A DNA stretch of 64,000 nt from Thunnus maccoyii (GCF_910596095.1 NC_056544.1:4061655-4125654), one strand, 5' to 3'. Positions 46,988-59,102 are shown, counted from the stretch's first letter. Made by a program: numbers and translations. Notes: a model not told the origin generated them from the sequence alone.

Positions 46988-48575
46988 TCTCAGTACAAAA
47001 TGACACCAAACATCAACCAAGCCCTTCTACTGCCACACCGTGGAACCTCCAGCCTCACTTCTACATGAGCCCACGCCTGCCTGAGAGAGCCGGCGATTCA
47101 AGTGGATTTACAGTGGGCTCAACCAACCAACAAGCCACCCAAACCTGAACCAAACTGCAGTTCAGCACTTCAGACAAAACTCCAAAACACAAATTTAGAA
47201 CATTTAGTGCTGAGTGCCATGCATTACATAAAGATGGAAGTAAATATCAGGAAAATAATAGGACAGTTCTCTGTCATTGGTACGTTCCTCCTAAGAGACA
47301 ACAGGACAGTGTTAAAAACAGGGAGATATACTTTTTCTCTGCTCCTGCATGTAGATCGGTTGGACTTGTTTCCGTAATTGGCTGTATTTTTTCTACTGAT
47401 TACTGCATAGTTACTGCATAAGAAATGCTACAATTTGAATAGTTCCAGTGAGGAGAGGTGGGCAGCTCCTGCGCTGTGAACCATGATGATAGGTGTATAT
47501 ACCACAGGTACCCTCAGAAAGGGATATTCTGTCTAACTGCTAACTTCCTGTCTGCCTGAAAAAAATCTTTATACCTACTCGGAGGTAAAATTTTTGTAAA
47601 GATGGTGTTTACGCCAGTTCCAAAAGGCTCTGAAGAGCAAGTGTAAAATACTGTAACGTAATTGTTTGAGCTGTTGATTTAAAGCCAACTGATTTTTTTT
47701 TTTTTTCCTTTGGCGTCATAGTAGCTGTGTCCTTCTCCAGCCAAAGTCAAAAGAGCACAGCACACAAACAAAAGGTTGATAACCAAATACAACAAAGTTT
47801 TACAAATTGTGTCTCCCCCCTGTTTCTTTAATTATATGAACGTTCAATTTAATGGCCACTTATGCAGTTTGGGCTAAAGTCCCACACTGTCTGCAGAGAC
47901 AGAAAGATGTAATCTGATTCTAAACAGAGTGATTATGACTGAATTCACACTGCTTCATTCAGTTAAAGACAAATAAGAGAAAGAGGTGGAAAGGCACCTG
48001 AAGCTGTTTGTTGCCTTTTAACCAGGCGATTAAAGAACTTTCATTGTTCTCTCGCAGTGAAGCTCAGATCTGCAGGGTACAAATCCAATGTATTTTAGTC
48101 CTTGAAATGATGAAATGTCAAACAAGTCTTTGTTGAAAAAAAAAAAGAAACAAAAATACTCCTTTGTACGATGACAGCTCCTCCTCCTGGCATATGTCTG
48201 TTGATAATATTGATTTTGATCCAAACTGTGTGAGTGAGTGTGTGAAGTGTTAATGAGAAAGCGGAGTGGTTGATTGGGTTGCATGGTCTCTTTTGTCATC
48301 TCTATTTCTCTGTGCACAGAGGCTATTTAAGAAACTATAACTGTTGCTGGGTTGGCTGTGTTTTAATGTTGTTTTTTTAATCAAATCAAGTTTTGTTTTC
48401 ATGTTAATGACGATGATGATGATGAGAGACATATCTCTCTCGCTCTGTATCTCTTTGTATTCATGTGTTTTTTGGCAGATGAAAGGACTCTGGGTAACAA
48501 CAACCATGAAGATTTTCTTATTTTTAGATTCTAATAATGTGTTTGAGAATAAAGTCAGTGCTGCACTGATGTGCA
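46988..48575 (+). other. tox: Presumed tox 3' untranslated region
   Basis: After the TAA no further coding signal appears. The first AATAAA I find is at 48548-48553 (gagaataaagtcagt), giving a tail of about 1.6 kb, reasonable for TOX genes. Transcript end not proven. Confidence 0.5.
48548..48553 (+). terminator. Candidate tox polyadenylation signal AATAAA
   Basis: Canonical hexamer in presumed 3' UTR, about 1.56 kb after the stop codon. Confidence 0.45.
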
Positions 48576-48954
48576 GTCATTACTCCAAACCCTGCCTCTT
48601 TCATGCTGTTTATTTCTAAACCTTTTGTGACAGCTGCTTTAATTAACTGCACATAATAATGTACACCTTTCCACCATTGTGACACAGTAGACTACGCCTT
48701 GTGTCTGTATCTTGGCCTTTGCATTTATTTGTAGCTAAGCTCTAATTGCAAAGCAAAGGTCTTTGAAGTCTCTGAAAATATGTATTTTTAAGCTGCGTTA
48801 ATGTGATCGTCAAAATGCTCAACAAAAATATTTATTACAGTGGTTCTCAACCCTGTTTTAGCAAGCAATGTGATTCTACTAGAGATGGAAACGTTAGCCG
48901 GTTTGGTATGAAAGTACTGCTGCATTGATTAAATTTTGTATTGATCTTCATGGA

Positions 48955-49245
48955 CTCCAGAGGGAGACTTTGGTGATCACTGAGTGTTTGGAATCTGTTA
49001 GCAACATTAATTTTCCTCAGGATGAACTGTAATCACTTTAGTGATCATCAAGACATTTCATTTAGCACCATCCTCAAGTCAAAATTATGACCAAATACCT
49101 GACAAACTAAAGATATTCCAATTAATCTCAGCTGTACTTTGTGTTTAGTGGTAATTATCAAATGTTCTATGCATCTAAGACCTAAACAGCTGCATGCTAA
49201 CATTGTCATAGTGAGCATGTTAGCATGCTGACCTTTCAGTATCAT
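48955..49245 (-). repeat. Dispersed 'gctaacatgctaa' repeat, minus orientation
   Basis: ctttggtgatcactgagtg, tcctcaggatgaactgtaat, tagtgatcatcaagacattt, cagctgtactttgtgttta, gagcatgttagcatgctgac. Read on the minus strand it continues the order seen at 22905-23110 and adds the part missing there. Confidence 0.6.
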
Positions 49246-49599
49246 TTCAGAGCAGGACGATATTTAAATAGCTGCTAGCGTGGCTGTAGACTCTAAAAAG
49301 TGATGGCTAAATTTGGTTTAGCCCCAGTTTGTGCCTTGTGTATTATTACATTTGAGTCAAATTTAAGCTTTGTTTTACTGAAAGAAAAAATCTTGATGAA
49401 AAAACTAGAAGGTAATTTAACACTAACGCTGTTTTAAAGGTTTTTCTGGAATTCTTAAAAATTCTTAAAAAATATATTTAAAAAAACATCATGTTCATCA
49501 GGTGGACACGAGAAGAGACCACTCCCATCAGAATAGAAATGTTTCATTATAGGATAAAAGAGATCATTCAGAGCAACTTTGTATTGATTTGCAGTGACT

Positions 49600-49832
49600 C
49601 TTCACTCTAAGGGGACAAGTGGACCCAAACCATACCAGCAAAATGCCCCCAAAGTATAACAGAGACACCAGATCCCCTCACTGTAGGGGTCAAGCATTCA
49701 GACCTGTACCGGTTTTTCCTTTAATTTGTCACCCATCTGTATATCGAACATTTGTGATGTGTGTTCAGCTTCTTGTGGACTTCTGCCCCCAAGTGGCAAA
49801 AAAAAACCCAGAATAATGCTGCTTTAATATGG
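49600..49832 (+). repeat. Possible right-end fragment of the 51270/60480/62569 family
   Basis: Ends cccccaagtggcaaaaaaa then aataatgctgctttaatat, like the right ends of the full copies. Confidence 0.4.
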
Positions 49833-51269
49833 ATGAGTGATATAGTTGATGTCATAAAAATGGACAATTAACTTTGTGACTCCAATGTGATATTAATACA
49901 TGAGAGAGACAAACAAGGACTAAATGTGGTCTTACTTTTGAGAAACACTTGCAAAACTAGTGGCACTTTAAACAAAGCATCTTCAAATGTCAAGTAATGA
50001 ACATCAGTGTCAGGGTTATCTCTCTTTATTCTTAATAATCAAGCCATAAGAGCCATTGTAATGCACTGATGATGTGTTTATGGTTTAAACAACATTCCCT
50101 GCACTAATCCTCATCATGATTGTGATTGGTCTGATTGACACTAGCAGGAGTAATGATTACTAATCAATTCAGCTACATCTGGTGCACTGATGTAGAGTAC
50201 TGACTGACAGAGATGAGGGGATACAAACAGTTTTGACAGTTTGTATAAATCACAAGTCAGTTACATACACTTTGCACCAGAAACAAGGCTACAGTAGGTG
50301 CGGGGGCAAGTAACAACCATAATGCACACAGAGCCCACCAGGCATTTCCTCTCTTGCATTCAGCATTTGCATTTCACACACATGCCTGGGGATACAGTCA
50401 CATTAGTGCTAACAACACAAGGTGTTGGTGGTGCAGTTCAGGTGTCAGTGCAGGCTGGTATTTGGTAAGAAATATCAGTTTTATACAAGTTCTTAATTTG
50501 TAGATGTGTGTTTTTAACATCACTTGAACATGTTTTTTCCATTCCCTCCATCCTACTCTACTTTTTCTGGGTTGATCCATTTCCAACATGGTAATCTTGT
50601 GGCGAGTAGTTAACCATAATCCTGAACTGTTTAGGAAAACCTTAAATTCCACAAAATATTAAGGTTTTCAAATTTTCCCAAATGGCAGCTGTATGTATTT
50701 GACATTTTGGATGATGATACCAAATGTCAAAAACTGGTTTGATTGTGTTTCATCATCCTTTTAAAAAATAAATTAATCTGTATGTAAAATAAAATCTTTA
50801 GGATGTTTACAGAGTCCTTTATCAAGAAGAACATGTATTTCTTCTCATTAATTAAATTTTGTCTCCAAAAAGAGCCCTTCTAATCCCATCCCTGCCTTGA
50901 ATCCATAGTTTGCTTTTACATTAAAATGCAGGCTGCCTCTCTGTGTCAGCAGGTACACACTGTCCCCCAATGGCAACAAGAGACACTGCACCTAGTTCCA
51001 ACTCCTTTCTCACTTTAAAGGTACACTCTCCTCAAACACAGTTCACAGTTAAGTTTTAAGACAACATTAAACTGGGATTTTGGGGTTCTGTAGGTCACTT
51101 GAAATCCATCTTTTTTCTATTTGTATTCCACACAATACTGACAACTGTTCAAATTTTCCAAAAATTATTATTTAAGAAAACAATAGATGTAATGACCAGA
51201 GCCTACACAGCAGGACTTGGACAAACTTGTGTTTATCAATATTTTAATATGACTAAATGTAATGTGAAA

Positions 51270-51701
51270 GATGTAGTGACAAAACCGTGGAGACAAAACC
51301 AGACTCTGCAATTCCCCTTAGCTCTAATTTCCAGTAGCAATAGGCCTCTGTTTTCAGCAAAAAGTTCTGATAACGCCACTGTACACTACCTGTTCGAGCA
51401 CCAAACAGCAGAAAGACAAAACTAGCAACTAGCTGGTGAACATAGCGGAGCATTTAGCAGCAAAATATTTCCCTCAGAAGTTAGTGGAGACCAAAGCGGG
51501 GCTAAAAGGAGAGTGAATATTGGACTTAGATTCATCAGGTGGCTAGAAACACAGCTCTAAATGAATTCTATCATTGCTCTCCATCTGCACTGTTTGCTAA
51601 CATGACATAACAACTTTATAAGGTATATTTCAGTGTTTAGACTTTTACAGAATGTTCCACTGACCCCAAGTGGCTAAGAACTCTATTAATGCAGGTTTAA
51701 G
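51270..51701 (+). mobile_element. Copy 1 of the 'ttaaagctgcattaat' TIR family
   Basis: Shares ordered blocks with 60480-60870 and 62569-63023: tgtacactacct, tagcaactag, tatttccctcag, aaaaggagagtgaatat, tgaccccaagtggc, and ends attaatgcaggtttaa. Its left end is blurred. Non-coding. Confidence 0.7.
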
Positions 51702-52519
51702 GTGTTAACTGTAACATTTTATCATCACCTAATCATTTTTAGACAATGGTATGACAATAAAGGAGATCTTGACTAAGATAGTTGGCAGGCTCAACACTAC
51801 TTTTTGTACTCGAGTCCAGGGGAATCATGACACAAAACAGGAAGAGAGTGCTGTTCTTCTAGCACAAATGGAACAACAGTAGGCTATAGCTTTTTGGTTC
51901 ACATTCTGCTACAAGAAACAACAAGGCTGCTGGGAAATATTATCTTAGAATTGTCAGCACTATTGATATCATGGTGTGACATATGTTCTCCATGATCTCA
52001 TTAAATTCTAGCAAGGAAACACTGAGTTGATGAGAATATACTGATGATTAAAAGACTACATATAGCACCTTCAAATGATAAAGGTTAGGTCACAGTAACC
52101 GGTAAATGTGACTCAGAGTCCTGCACATCAGAGGGTTAAGGAAACACCAGCTGTGGTGAAGACACTCAAATGGTAAAGGTTTGGCAAGTGTAAACCTAAT
52201 CCGTTGTAAGCAGCATTTAGAAGTGGGCAGTGTGAAACCCAACACACTGCAAACAGCCGTCATGTTGCCAAATCGAAACCCAATCCAGCAGTGACACACT
52301 GAAGCCTCAGCAACCTGCTGCAATCCGCACAAAGGTCAAAGTCACTGCTGTTTCAGTTTGTATACTGCTCAGGTTGATGTGTTGCCTTCATCATTGAACT
52401 GTAAGGATTATTCTTTAAAAGTCATAGTCTGTATGTTTATTTCACTGTTGTTTAAGTTTTTACTTTTTTGTGTGAAGTATTCCTATCTGTTTCCGTACCA
52501 TGTTGTCATTCAAACAGCC

Positions 52520-52990
52520 ACTGACAATTGACAAAACAATCTCACATCATGGTCCATTTAGTTGATGTTCTGGAGCTTCCAATCATATCACATAATCCCA
52601 TCAGCTTTTTTTTTTTTTTTTTTAATTTTGCTTTCACATCATGAATTTTAAAAAGTGATATCCATCTGCTGACAAAGATCATGTGATACAATCAAAAGCT
52701 CCAGAACAGCTACTATAGGGGCCTTCAGGTGAGATTGATTTGTTAAACAATTTGTTTTGTTATTTCCAAAGTCAAGTATGAACTTTGAAACTTACCTTTT
52801 AAGATAACATGGATCCTTTAAGTGCTCAGAAAAATGGAAATTTGAACAACCATAATTCCATGATAACTGAACTCCAACTGCTGATCATATGACAGGATCA
52901 ACCTTAAGGTGAGATTGTTTTGTCAACTGCTGATTCCAAGATCATGAACAAACCTTGAAACTCAAAAATCAGAAACAGCAAGATTTTTTA
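52520..52990. repeat. Unclassified repeat with inverted block and internal duplication
   Basis: gttctggagctt (52567-52578) recurs inverted as aagctccagaac near 52696, about 120 bp away, and ggtgagattg(a/t)ttt occurs twice (about 52728 and 52909). A 19-base T run is at about 52605-52623. Confidence 0.4.
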
Positions 52991-53253
52991 CTCAGTGTTG
53001 AAAATTATAAAAATAAAAGATCAGACATCTGTAAAACCAGAAACCCAGAAATGACAAAATAACATTTTGTTGCAGTTTATATCAGCACATTAGGAAAACA
53101 CTAGTATGAAGACATCAGTCTCAGATAAAATATTTTCTGTATCTAATAATAAACTTAATTGTAAATGATGAAGTGCTTCTTCATCATAACACCACTAATC
53201 CATGAGATGTTTACTCAAAATCGTTTAACCAACTTTAAATAAGGTTTAAAGAG

Positions 53254-55721
53254 CTAGCGTATTTTCCTCTCCAGTGCAGTGGGTGGACGACTGGACGTCT
53301 TCTCAGGAAGAACCAGCCTCAGCTTCCTCCTGGGAGATGAGCCTCCGTCCTCTGGCAGGTACTCCTGCTGCAGCAGTGCAGCAGCTGCAGCTGGGCTACA
53401 TGTGGAGTATTCACTCTGTGCAGAGACACCTGATACAGACACATCTGCTGCTGCTGGCATGCTGCCTCCAGACAACCCCACTGTTGAACCTTCAGTTAGA
53501 GCTACACCCCCAGCTGACATACTGACCATCAACCCTGCAGGTACACGCCCATTCTCTGTCTGACTGTTATTGTTTGACAGATTCTCCACAGTGGTCAAAG
53601 GTCCCGTAACCTGAGGGGTCACCCCAGATGAATCATCTGCGTCTAGAGGTGCCTGAGTTGGGAGAGTGAAGCTCTCCTTGGTCTGAGATTCAGGGGGCAG
53701 CTGATGAAGTCCCTCCCCAGTCTGCGGGCCCGGTCCCTGGGTTGGATCAGGCTTCAGTCTAGCTACAAGAGGAGAGCTGTCAGGAGGCATCTGGCTCTGA
53801 GAGAGGGACTGGATGGGTGAAGGATTAATAGCTGGGTTTGCTGCTAAGTTCTGGGCAAGTCCTCTAGCTTGAGAGTTATAAAGAGGAATGGTCTGTATTG
53901 CACTTGCTTGCAAAGGGTTAGCTTGTACAGCATTAGCTAGGAGAGAGGTAGCAGGAGACATGAGACCTACACTAGTTTGCCTGCTGAAGCTGTTTGGAGC
54001 ACCACTCGGCACCATGTTGGGCCCACTGATTGCTATGCTAGGAGCAACGGTATTAGTTGGACCACTAGGGTAGAGTGCATTAGACACTGGGGCTGTGGTG
54101 TTGAGTAAAAAATTCCCTCCTTGAAGACAAAGATTGCTGCCAGTCAGCTGAGAACCTGCTGACCCCAGCAGGGAAAGGTTGGTAGTACAATTCCTTTCAG
54201 AGGCAGACATTGAGAAGGGATGCTGGGAGGAAAGCTGAGCGCTTCCAAGAACCAATCCAGCTCCCTGATACGGAATATCCGCACCCTGCAAGCCTGGCCC
54301 CTGTCCAATAATAGTGGCTCCCTCTACTCTGGTGGTGTATGATTGGTCTGCAGCATTGGTAGTATCACTAGATGTGTGTTGGGAGTTCTCCAGGTGTGTT
54401 TTCTCACCTTGGTCACCTTCTGCACTTTCCTGACCACCTTTCCCACTTTTCAATGTTGTTTTTTTCTGCTTAGACGATGATTTGCTTTTCTGTTCCCCTT
54501 CTTCATCCTCCTTCTCCTCTGCATCATCCTCAATCAATCCTTTGGCCTTGGCAGTCTTTTTTACTTTCTCGATGTTTTCCTTTGTTTTCTTACCAGAGCT
54601 TCCTCTCCCTTCCTTCTCTCTTCTTTCTTTTCCATCTCTCCTTTTCTCTTCACTCTTCTTGGAGCTGCTTTTCTCCAAGTGGCCCCGCTCGGTTTTCCTC
54701 TTGGGATGGACTTTGCTTTTTCGGAGCGGGCTCAGGTTTAGTTTAACCTTCAGTAATCGGCTTGACTGGACTTTAGCTTTGTGTTTCCTCTCTCTTCCTC
54801 TCTCCTTGTCTCTGGAAGTCTTTGCCTCCTCTTCCTTCCGGCCCCTTCCTTGATTGTTTCCTTTTTCCTTCTGTGTGCTTGAACTCTCCAGATCAAACGT
54901 CACATTTCTTGTTTCTCTTCTAAAGTCCATGTCCTTCATCATATCAAACTGGTTGTAGCTAACATTCCTACCCCTGTCGCTCAGTCTGTGTTGAGGAGGG
55001 AAGCCATCAAACAGAGCAGAGTCTCTCATGTTGGTGTGAATTCTGCCTTGTCTCATGTTGTGCTCTGATGGTCTATATGTCCTGTGGCAGCTCTCACAGT
55101 GTGTCATCTCCTGTCCTCTGCTCTTACCTTCCACATTAGTCCTGTAGCTCTCTCCCATTTCTCTGTGTGTCTTATAAGCAACCAGGGTCTCTGGTCTCTG
55201 ACTGAAAGTTTCTCTCCGTGGATGAAAGGAAGAGTTGGAGTTGCTTCGAGAAAGAAGCTTGTTAGGGACATCCCTGCCCAAGATTTCCTGATGAGTCCCA
55301 GGCTTCCTCCTCTCCTCCTCCATCATCATCATCCTCACTCTCCTTCTCTCTCTATCCTCCTCTGACTCAATTCCTCCATTCACCCTGTTGTCCCATCTCA
55401 TCGGATTCAGCCTTGGTCCTTCAGAACGGCAGTCAGGGCACCTAAAATGGCTGTCGTTCTCATCTGCTCTGGACCTGAACTGTCCACCATGGCCTTCTGT
55501 TCTTGTGTCCAACATGGTTTCCTTGTCCCATGGCTGGCTGTTGTTGGCTTGCAAGAAGAGGTCCCCCCTCATCTCACTAACATTATGGTGATTGACAAGT
55601 TGGTTGGCCACTGTGCTGTTTTCCTCCTCTTTCTCCCTCTGTCCTTCACTTTGTTTCAGTTTCTTCCTGTGAGACACTTGATAGTAGATCAGCACTACCA
55701 GCAGGGTCAAGCCGACGCCAC
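53254..55721 (-). CDS. lrrc53: lrrc53 coding exon 7: membrane helix end and entire cytoplasmic tail
   Basis: A 2468-nt exon, residues 329-1150. It opens GVGLTLLVVLIYYQ then the stop-transfer VSHRKKLK. Tail marks: two CxxC pairs (FRCPDCRS and THCESCHR), a Lys/Glu/Arg-rich middle, a hydrophobic-basic block LLKVKLNLSPLRKSKVHPK inside it, a Ser/Gly/Pro/Asn/Gln-rich stretch, an alanine run (CSPAAAAALL) and a basic end. The length of the frame makes it the most secure coding call on this strand. Confidence 0.93.
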
Positions 55722-58700
55722 CTGAAGCAGAACAGGTAGGATTTTAAACTGTGATGTTTCTAATGGTTATTCACAGTTTCATTCTAAATTAAATTCTGAG
55801 CAAAGGTGCTGATGTAGCATTTCTAGCATTATAAATTCAGTTCATATCTAGTGCAATCAACCCTCCCTAAGATTTCTCCCTAAGGACCCCGTCAGGTCAA
55901 AACCCCCAAATATTCTATTTACTATCATATGACAAAGAAAACCAGAAAATTCTCACAGTTGAGAGGCTGAAATCAAACGATGTTTGGTATTTTAACTTGA
56001 AAAATGATTGAAACAGTTAACTGATTATCAAAATGGTCTGCAGATTTTCTGACGTTTGAATAATCAATTAATGAACCAGTTGTTTCTGCTCTATATCTCT
56101 TCTCTTCATGTCAATACTTCAAGCCCATATCTTGTGATTTGGGGTCAGAGAGATAGTGTAGAGATTGCTTCAATTTAAGGGTCACAAGCCAAAAAGTTTG
56201 GAAATAACTGCAATTAGTCATTAGAGCTGCAAACAGTCATTATTTATAATTGCTATCAACTGTGACAGATATAAATTGTGACAGGTACTTCACTCAGTCA
56301 AAACTGAGGACTGTACAATGTGTATTATGTGAGGGATAATCCACAATGATGCACAGCTGTGCAGTTATCAAAACAGTCCCTTTCAAAAATTAAAATATAT
56401 ATTAATGATTATTTTCAGGGGCAGTATACTCTAAATATAAACTTTGTGTTGGCACTGTTGTACTGGTGTAAATTGTGATATTTCTTGGCTTTCTGTTCCT
56501 TTTGTCATTCATGTTATTTGTTTTCTGAATCAACTTTTCATGAACTTTTCCTGGTTAATTAAAAAGTCATGGCACAGCTAAAGTCTACAGCTTCAACTAT
56601 TTTCTGTTATTGTGTTGTGTATCATTTTCACCAATAAAGCAGATGACTGCTGTGATGGCCAGATCTCGAGCGTACAGTTGAGGCATCACGCTGCCTCTTG
56701 TTTGTATCTGCACTGTGATGTTCTGATTGGACGGGACACAGTTGGCTTCAGTCAGCTCCAGCACCGTGGTTACAGCAGGATTGTCAGCACTCACACACAC
56801 CATCCTACGGCCATTATAAAGGATCTGAGAGCAGTAAGGGGGAAAGATGTTTAAAGATGTTTATGGTTTAAGTCTGTGTGGCACTGGAAAATCTTTTTTT
56901 CCTTAAAACAACTACAAAATATCTACACTGCAAGATCATTTCAGTTGGGTGGTAGGACCCAATCCAATTGTTGAATTGTTTCCAATGCAGTTCCACCATG
57001 TTTGACATTTTTATGACACAAATGACCAAATCTTGAAAAAAGCTGGACCAGTAACTATAAGGAAATTGTCTGTAATTGTCATTTTAAATTGTCTGTTTAC
57101 TATACCTGTGTCATAAAACAGAATTCAGTTACTCCAATTTTTTTCTATCATGGAAGACAGCAATGGTAATGCTGGAATGATAATTTGCAGTCACCAAATG
57201 AAAAATGATTCTATTCTGTTATCATTGCTTCACAGTTCCTGAAACAAGTGCAGCTGCATTGTAAATGTGTACGGGTTGAAGAAGAGGTCCTGCACCTGGT
57301 CAGGTTGTTGTATGAAGGTGGACAGGAAGGCAGCCAGATCCAGCAGCTGACAGGAGCAGTTCCATGAGTTGAGGTCCAGGTTGAGGTTGGTTAGCCAGGT
57401 GAGGTAGGAAAAAGCCTCAGCAGGAGCTGAACTCAGACGGTTTCTGGACAGATCTAGAGTGCGCAGGCCCACCAACCCACGGAAACTATGACCACAAGAC
57501 AAGATCATACTGAAACTCTTTTCTGTCTTTTCTTTGAAAGAAAAAATGCATATATGATATGTGAGAACGCAAAAATACACAGTAAGCAAATGCAAACTGT
57601 GCACTCATGCAATAAAGTATGAAAAAACTATATGAAAGAAATATGCACTTACCTGTTTCTGTCCAGATGATTTATCTGGTTATCTGACACATCCAGACTT
57701 TCCAGATCTCTGAGGTCATTTAGAGGGAAGGATCCAGAGTCCAAACTGGTGAGCTGGTTTCCCTCCAGCTTCAAGCTCCGCAGAGCCTTGGTACCTTTAA
57801 GCCAGCCAGCTTGGATCTGCACATCAAGACGGAGAATCATGTCAAAGAAAAAAATACAGGCTTTATTCAATCCCACAGAGTACTCAAAGCTGTAATATAG
57901 ACAGATGCATTTAGTCCTTTCTCAGTGCAAGACGAGGACTGTGGAAGTTCTGCAAAATGAAACATCTACTGTGTAGTTTTCATCAATTTTGGCTGTTATA
58001 ATAAACTAATCTCTCACCCTCTGGATCAACCAAATTCTTTAAATCAAAAATGCATTTCAAATATTTCCCCAGATATACAGTACCAGTAAAAAGTTTGGAC
58101 ACACTTTCACGTTCAAGGGAATAGGAAGGTGTGTCCAAACTTTTGACAGGTACTGTATTTTTTTCCCCTGAAGAGTTACCCACCATGCTGATGAGGTTGT
58201 GGCCCAAGGCGAGGACCTCTAGCTGGGTTAGATTGGTCAGAGCTCCCCCCTGTAAGGCCTGACTGGTCAGGAGGTTGTGGTCCAGCAGTAATGTGTGGAG
58301 GAAGGGCAAGTTTCTGAAGGACTCTTTACCGAGAACTGATATATGGTTATGACTTAGACCTGGAAGATGGACAGACATATTTGAAGGTCATACTTTCAAC
58401 ATTTTTTAAAGCCACTACTAGTAGAATTGGCGGTAGCATATCAAAAAGAACAAGTACAGATATGACTGACCTATGACTGTAATGTTGCTGAGGTCGGATA
58501 GCGAGGCAGGTTGGACAGTAGAGATGGAGCCTTCTGTTAGCAGTAGAGCCTGAGTCGTGTCTGGAGCGTCTGCTCACACACACACACACACACACAGTTA
58601 ACACATACAGTGCAGTACTGTAAGACCATGAGGACTCATGGGTAATAGTCTGGGAGGTTTGCCATATTATTGCAGTGTATTTTGGAGAAAATCCAATCCC

Positions 58701-58937
58701 ACTTATTGAGACTAACATAAATCTATCTTTGACTGAGATGTGTGGTGCAGCTGCACATACAGCATGTGTTTTACCTATAATGTGAGCCAGCCTGTGACAG
58801 ATGACAGCATCCTCAGAACAAACCACACAAGAAGCAGGGCATGATGGGACAGAGGACACACGCTGGGCACTGATGACTGACAGCAGCAACATCAGCAAAA
58901 TACCTGGATGTTTAATGGTGGAAATTGGCAAACCCAT
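53254..58937 (-). CDS. lrrc53: lrrc53: leucine-rich-repeat single-pass membrane protein, seven exons
   Basis: Exons in transcript order: 58937-58775, 58569-58471, 58359-58184, 57816-57653, 57485-57296, 56824-56632 and 55721-53254. All introns are GT-AG and phases match, giving 1150 residues. Order: signal peptide (about 1-24), N-terminal LRR cap with Cys 33, 37, 40 and 48, six clear LRRs with NxL motifs (LSHNHIS, LLDHNLLT, LGHNLIS, LEGNQLT, VSDNQIN, LSRNRLS), C-terminal cap with Cys 244, 246, 274 and 293, one membrane helix (about 319-342), then a cytoplasmic tail of about 800 residues, charged at first and Ser/Gly/Pro/Gln-rich later, ending TALERKIR. This layout fits LRRC53 (human about 1250 residues), and cryz next door matches the human 1p31 neighbourhood. 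LRRC66 has a similar layout but a different location. Function of the family is poorly known. It converges with tox. Confidence 0.82.
55722..56631 (-). other. lrrc53: lrrc53 intron 6
   Basis: 0.9 kb. Contains a decayed copy of the 'gctgcaa...gattaat' family at about 55935-56105 (accagaaaattctcacagtt, gattatcaaaatgg, aataatcaattaatgaacc). The rest is unremarkable. Confidence 0.6.
56632..56824 (-). CDS. lrrc53: lrrc53 coding exon 6: end of C-cap and start of membrane helix
   Basis: ILYNGRRMVCVSADNPA and LTEANCVPS supply the last two cap cysteines. DLAITAVICFIG begins the membrane helix. Acceptor ctctcag|ATC, donor ATTG|gtgaaa. Confidence 0.86.
57296..57485 (-). CDS. lrrc53: lrrc53 coding exon 5: last LRRs and start of C-cap
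   Basis: FRGLVGLRTLDLSRNRL, then the cap start NSWNCSCQLLDL. Acceptor catag|TTT, donor CAG|gtgcag. Confidence 0.87.
57653..57816 (-). CDS. lrrc53: lrrc53 coding exon 4
   Basis: IQAGWLKGTKALRSLKLEGN, QLTSLDSGSF and LESLDVSDNQINHLDRN. Acceptor gtgcag|ATC, donor ACAG|gtaagt. Confidence 0.87.
58076..58157. mobile_element. 82-bp Tc1/mariner-type MITE in lrrc53 intron 3
   Basis: Begins TACAGTACCAGTAAAAAGTT and ends AACTTTTGACAGGTACTGTA, almost perfect inverted repeats sharing GTTTGGACACAC, with only about 15 bp between. TA at each end fits a Tc1/mariner target. I recall it as one of the most common short hairpin elements in ray-finned fish. Confidence 0.9.
58184..58359 (-). CDS. lrrc53: lrrc53 coding exon 3
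   Basis: LSHNHISVLGKESFRNLPFL, LLLDHNLLT and LEVLALGHNLISM, three LRRs. Acceptor cttccag|GTC, donor ATG|gtgggt. Confidence 0.85.
58471..58569 (-). CDS. lrrc53: lrrc53 coding exon 2
   Basis: 99 nt, residues 55-87: DAPDTTQALLLTEGSISTV and SLSDLSNITVIG. Acceptor gagcag|ACG, donor ATAG|gtcagt. A TG/CA array lies directly in front of the acceptor. Confidence 0.8.
58577..58596 (+). repeat. (CA)n microsatellite
   Basis: About ten CA units; TG-rich on the lrrc53 strand just upstream of the exon 2 acceptor. Confidence 0.9.
58775..58937 (-). CDS. lrrc53: lrrc53 coding exon 1: signal peptide and LRR N-cap
   Basis: MGLPISTIKHPGILLMLLLS then VISAQRV, a clear signal peptide, followed by four cysteines (CPASCVVCSEDAVIC). 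Donor ATAG|gtaaaa. An acceptor-like cactgcag sits 18 nt upstream of the ATG, so non-coding 5' exons are likely. Confidence 0.85.
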
Positions 58938-59102
58938 TCTTATTTTCTGACCCTGCAGTGCGTTTATGATTGTATTGATCTATAGTATATCTCTGTTATT
59001 TCAAAAGGCAATACTTGTAGGCAGAATGCAGATCATTTCAGTGATGGTCTCGTTAGTTTATGATAACACTAATAATGGAAATCCACATTGTATAATACTT
59101 AC

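Larger units (their letters stand above)
48576..53253. other. Interval between convergent tox and lrrc53
   Basis: 4.7 kb, no gene recognised. Contains dispersed repeats at 48955-49245, 49600-49832, 51270-51701 and 52520-52990. The stretches 49250-49590, 49840-51000 and 51710-52430 show nothing I can name. A TTTATT at 52436-52441 (AATAAA on the minus strand) could serve lrrc53 but is about 800 bp past its stop. Confidence 0.6.

Noticed and set aside
46705..47148. 147-codon open frame across tox intron 8 and exon 9
   Set aside because: It reads exon 9 in a different frame from the one giving the conserved QRDKPLFLS end, and its first half is intron.
53279..53563. Plus-strand open frames opposite lrrc53 exon 7 (also 54477-54853, 55084-55725)
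   Set aside because: They are antisense shadows of a long, composition-consistent coding exon and have no independent support.
57057..57240. Additional lrrc53 exon between exons 5 and 6
   Set aside because: Exon 5 and exon 6 join in phase and complete the four-cysteine cap without any extra exon.
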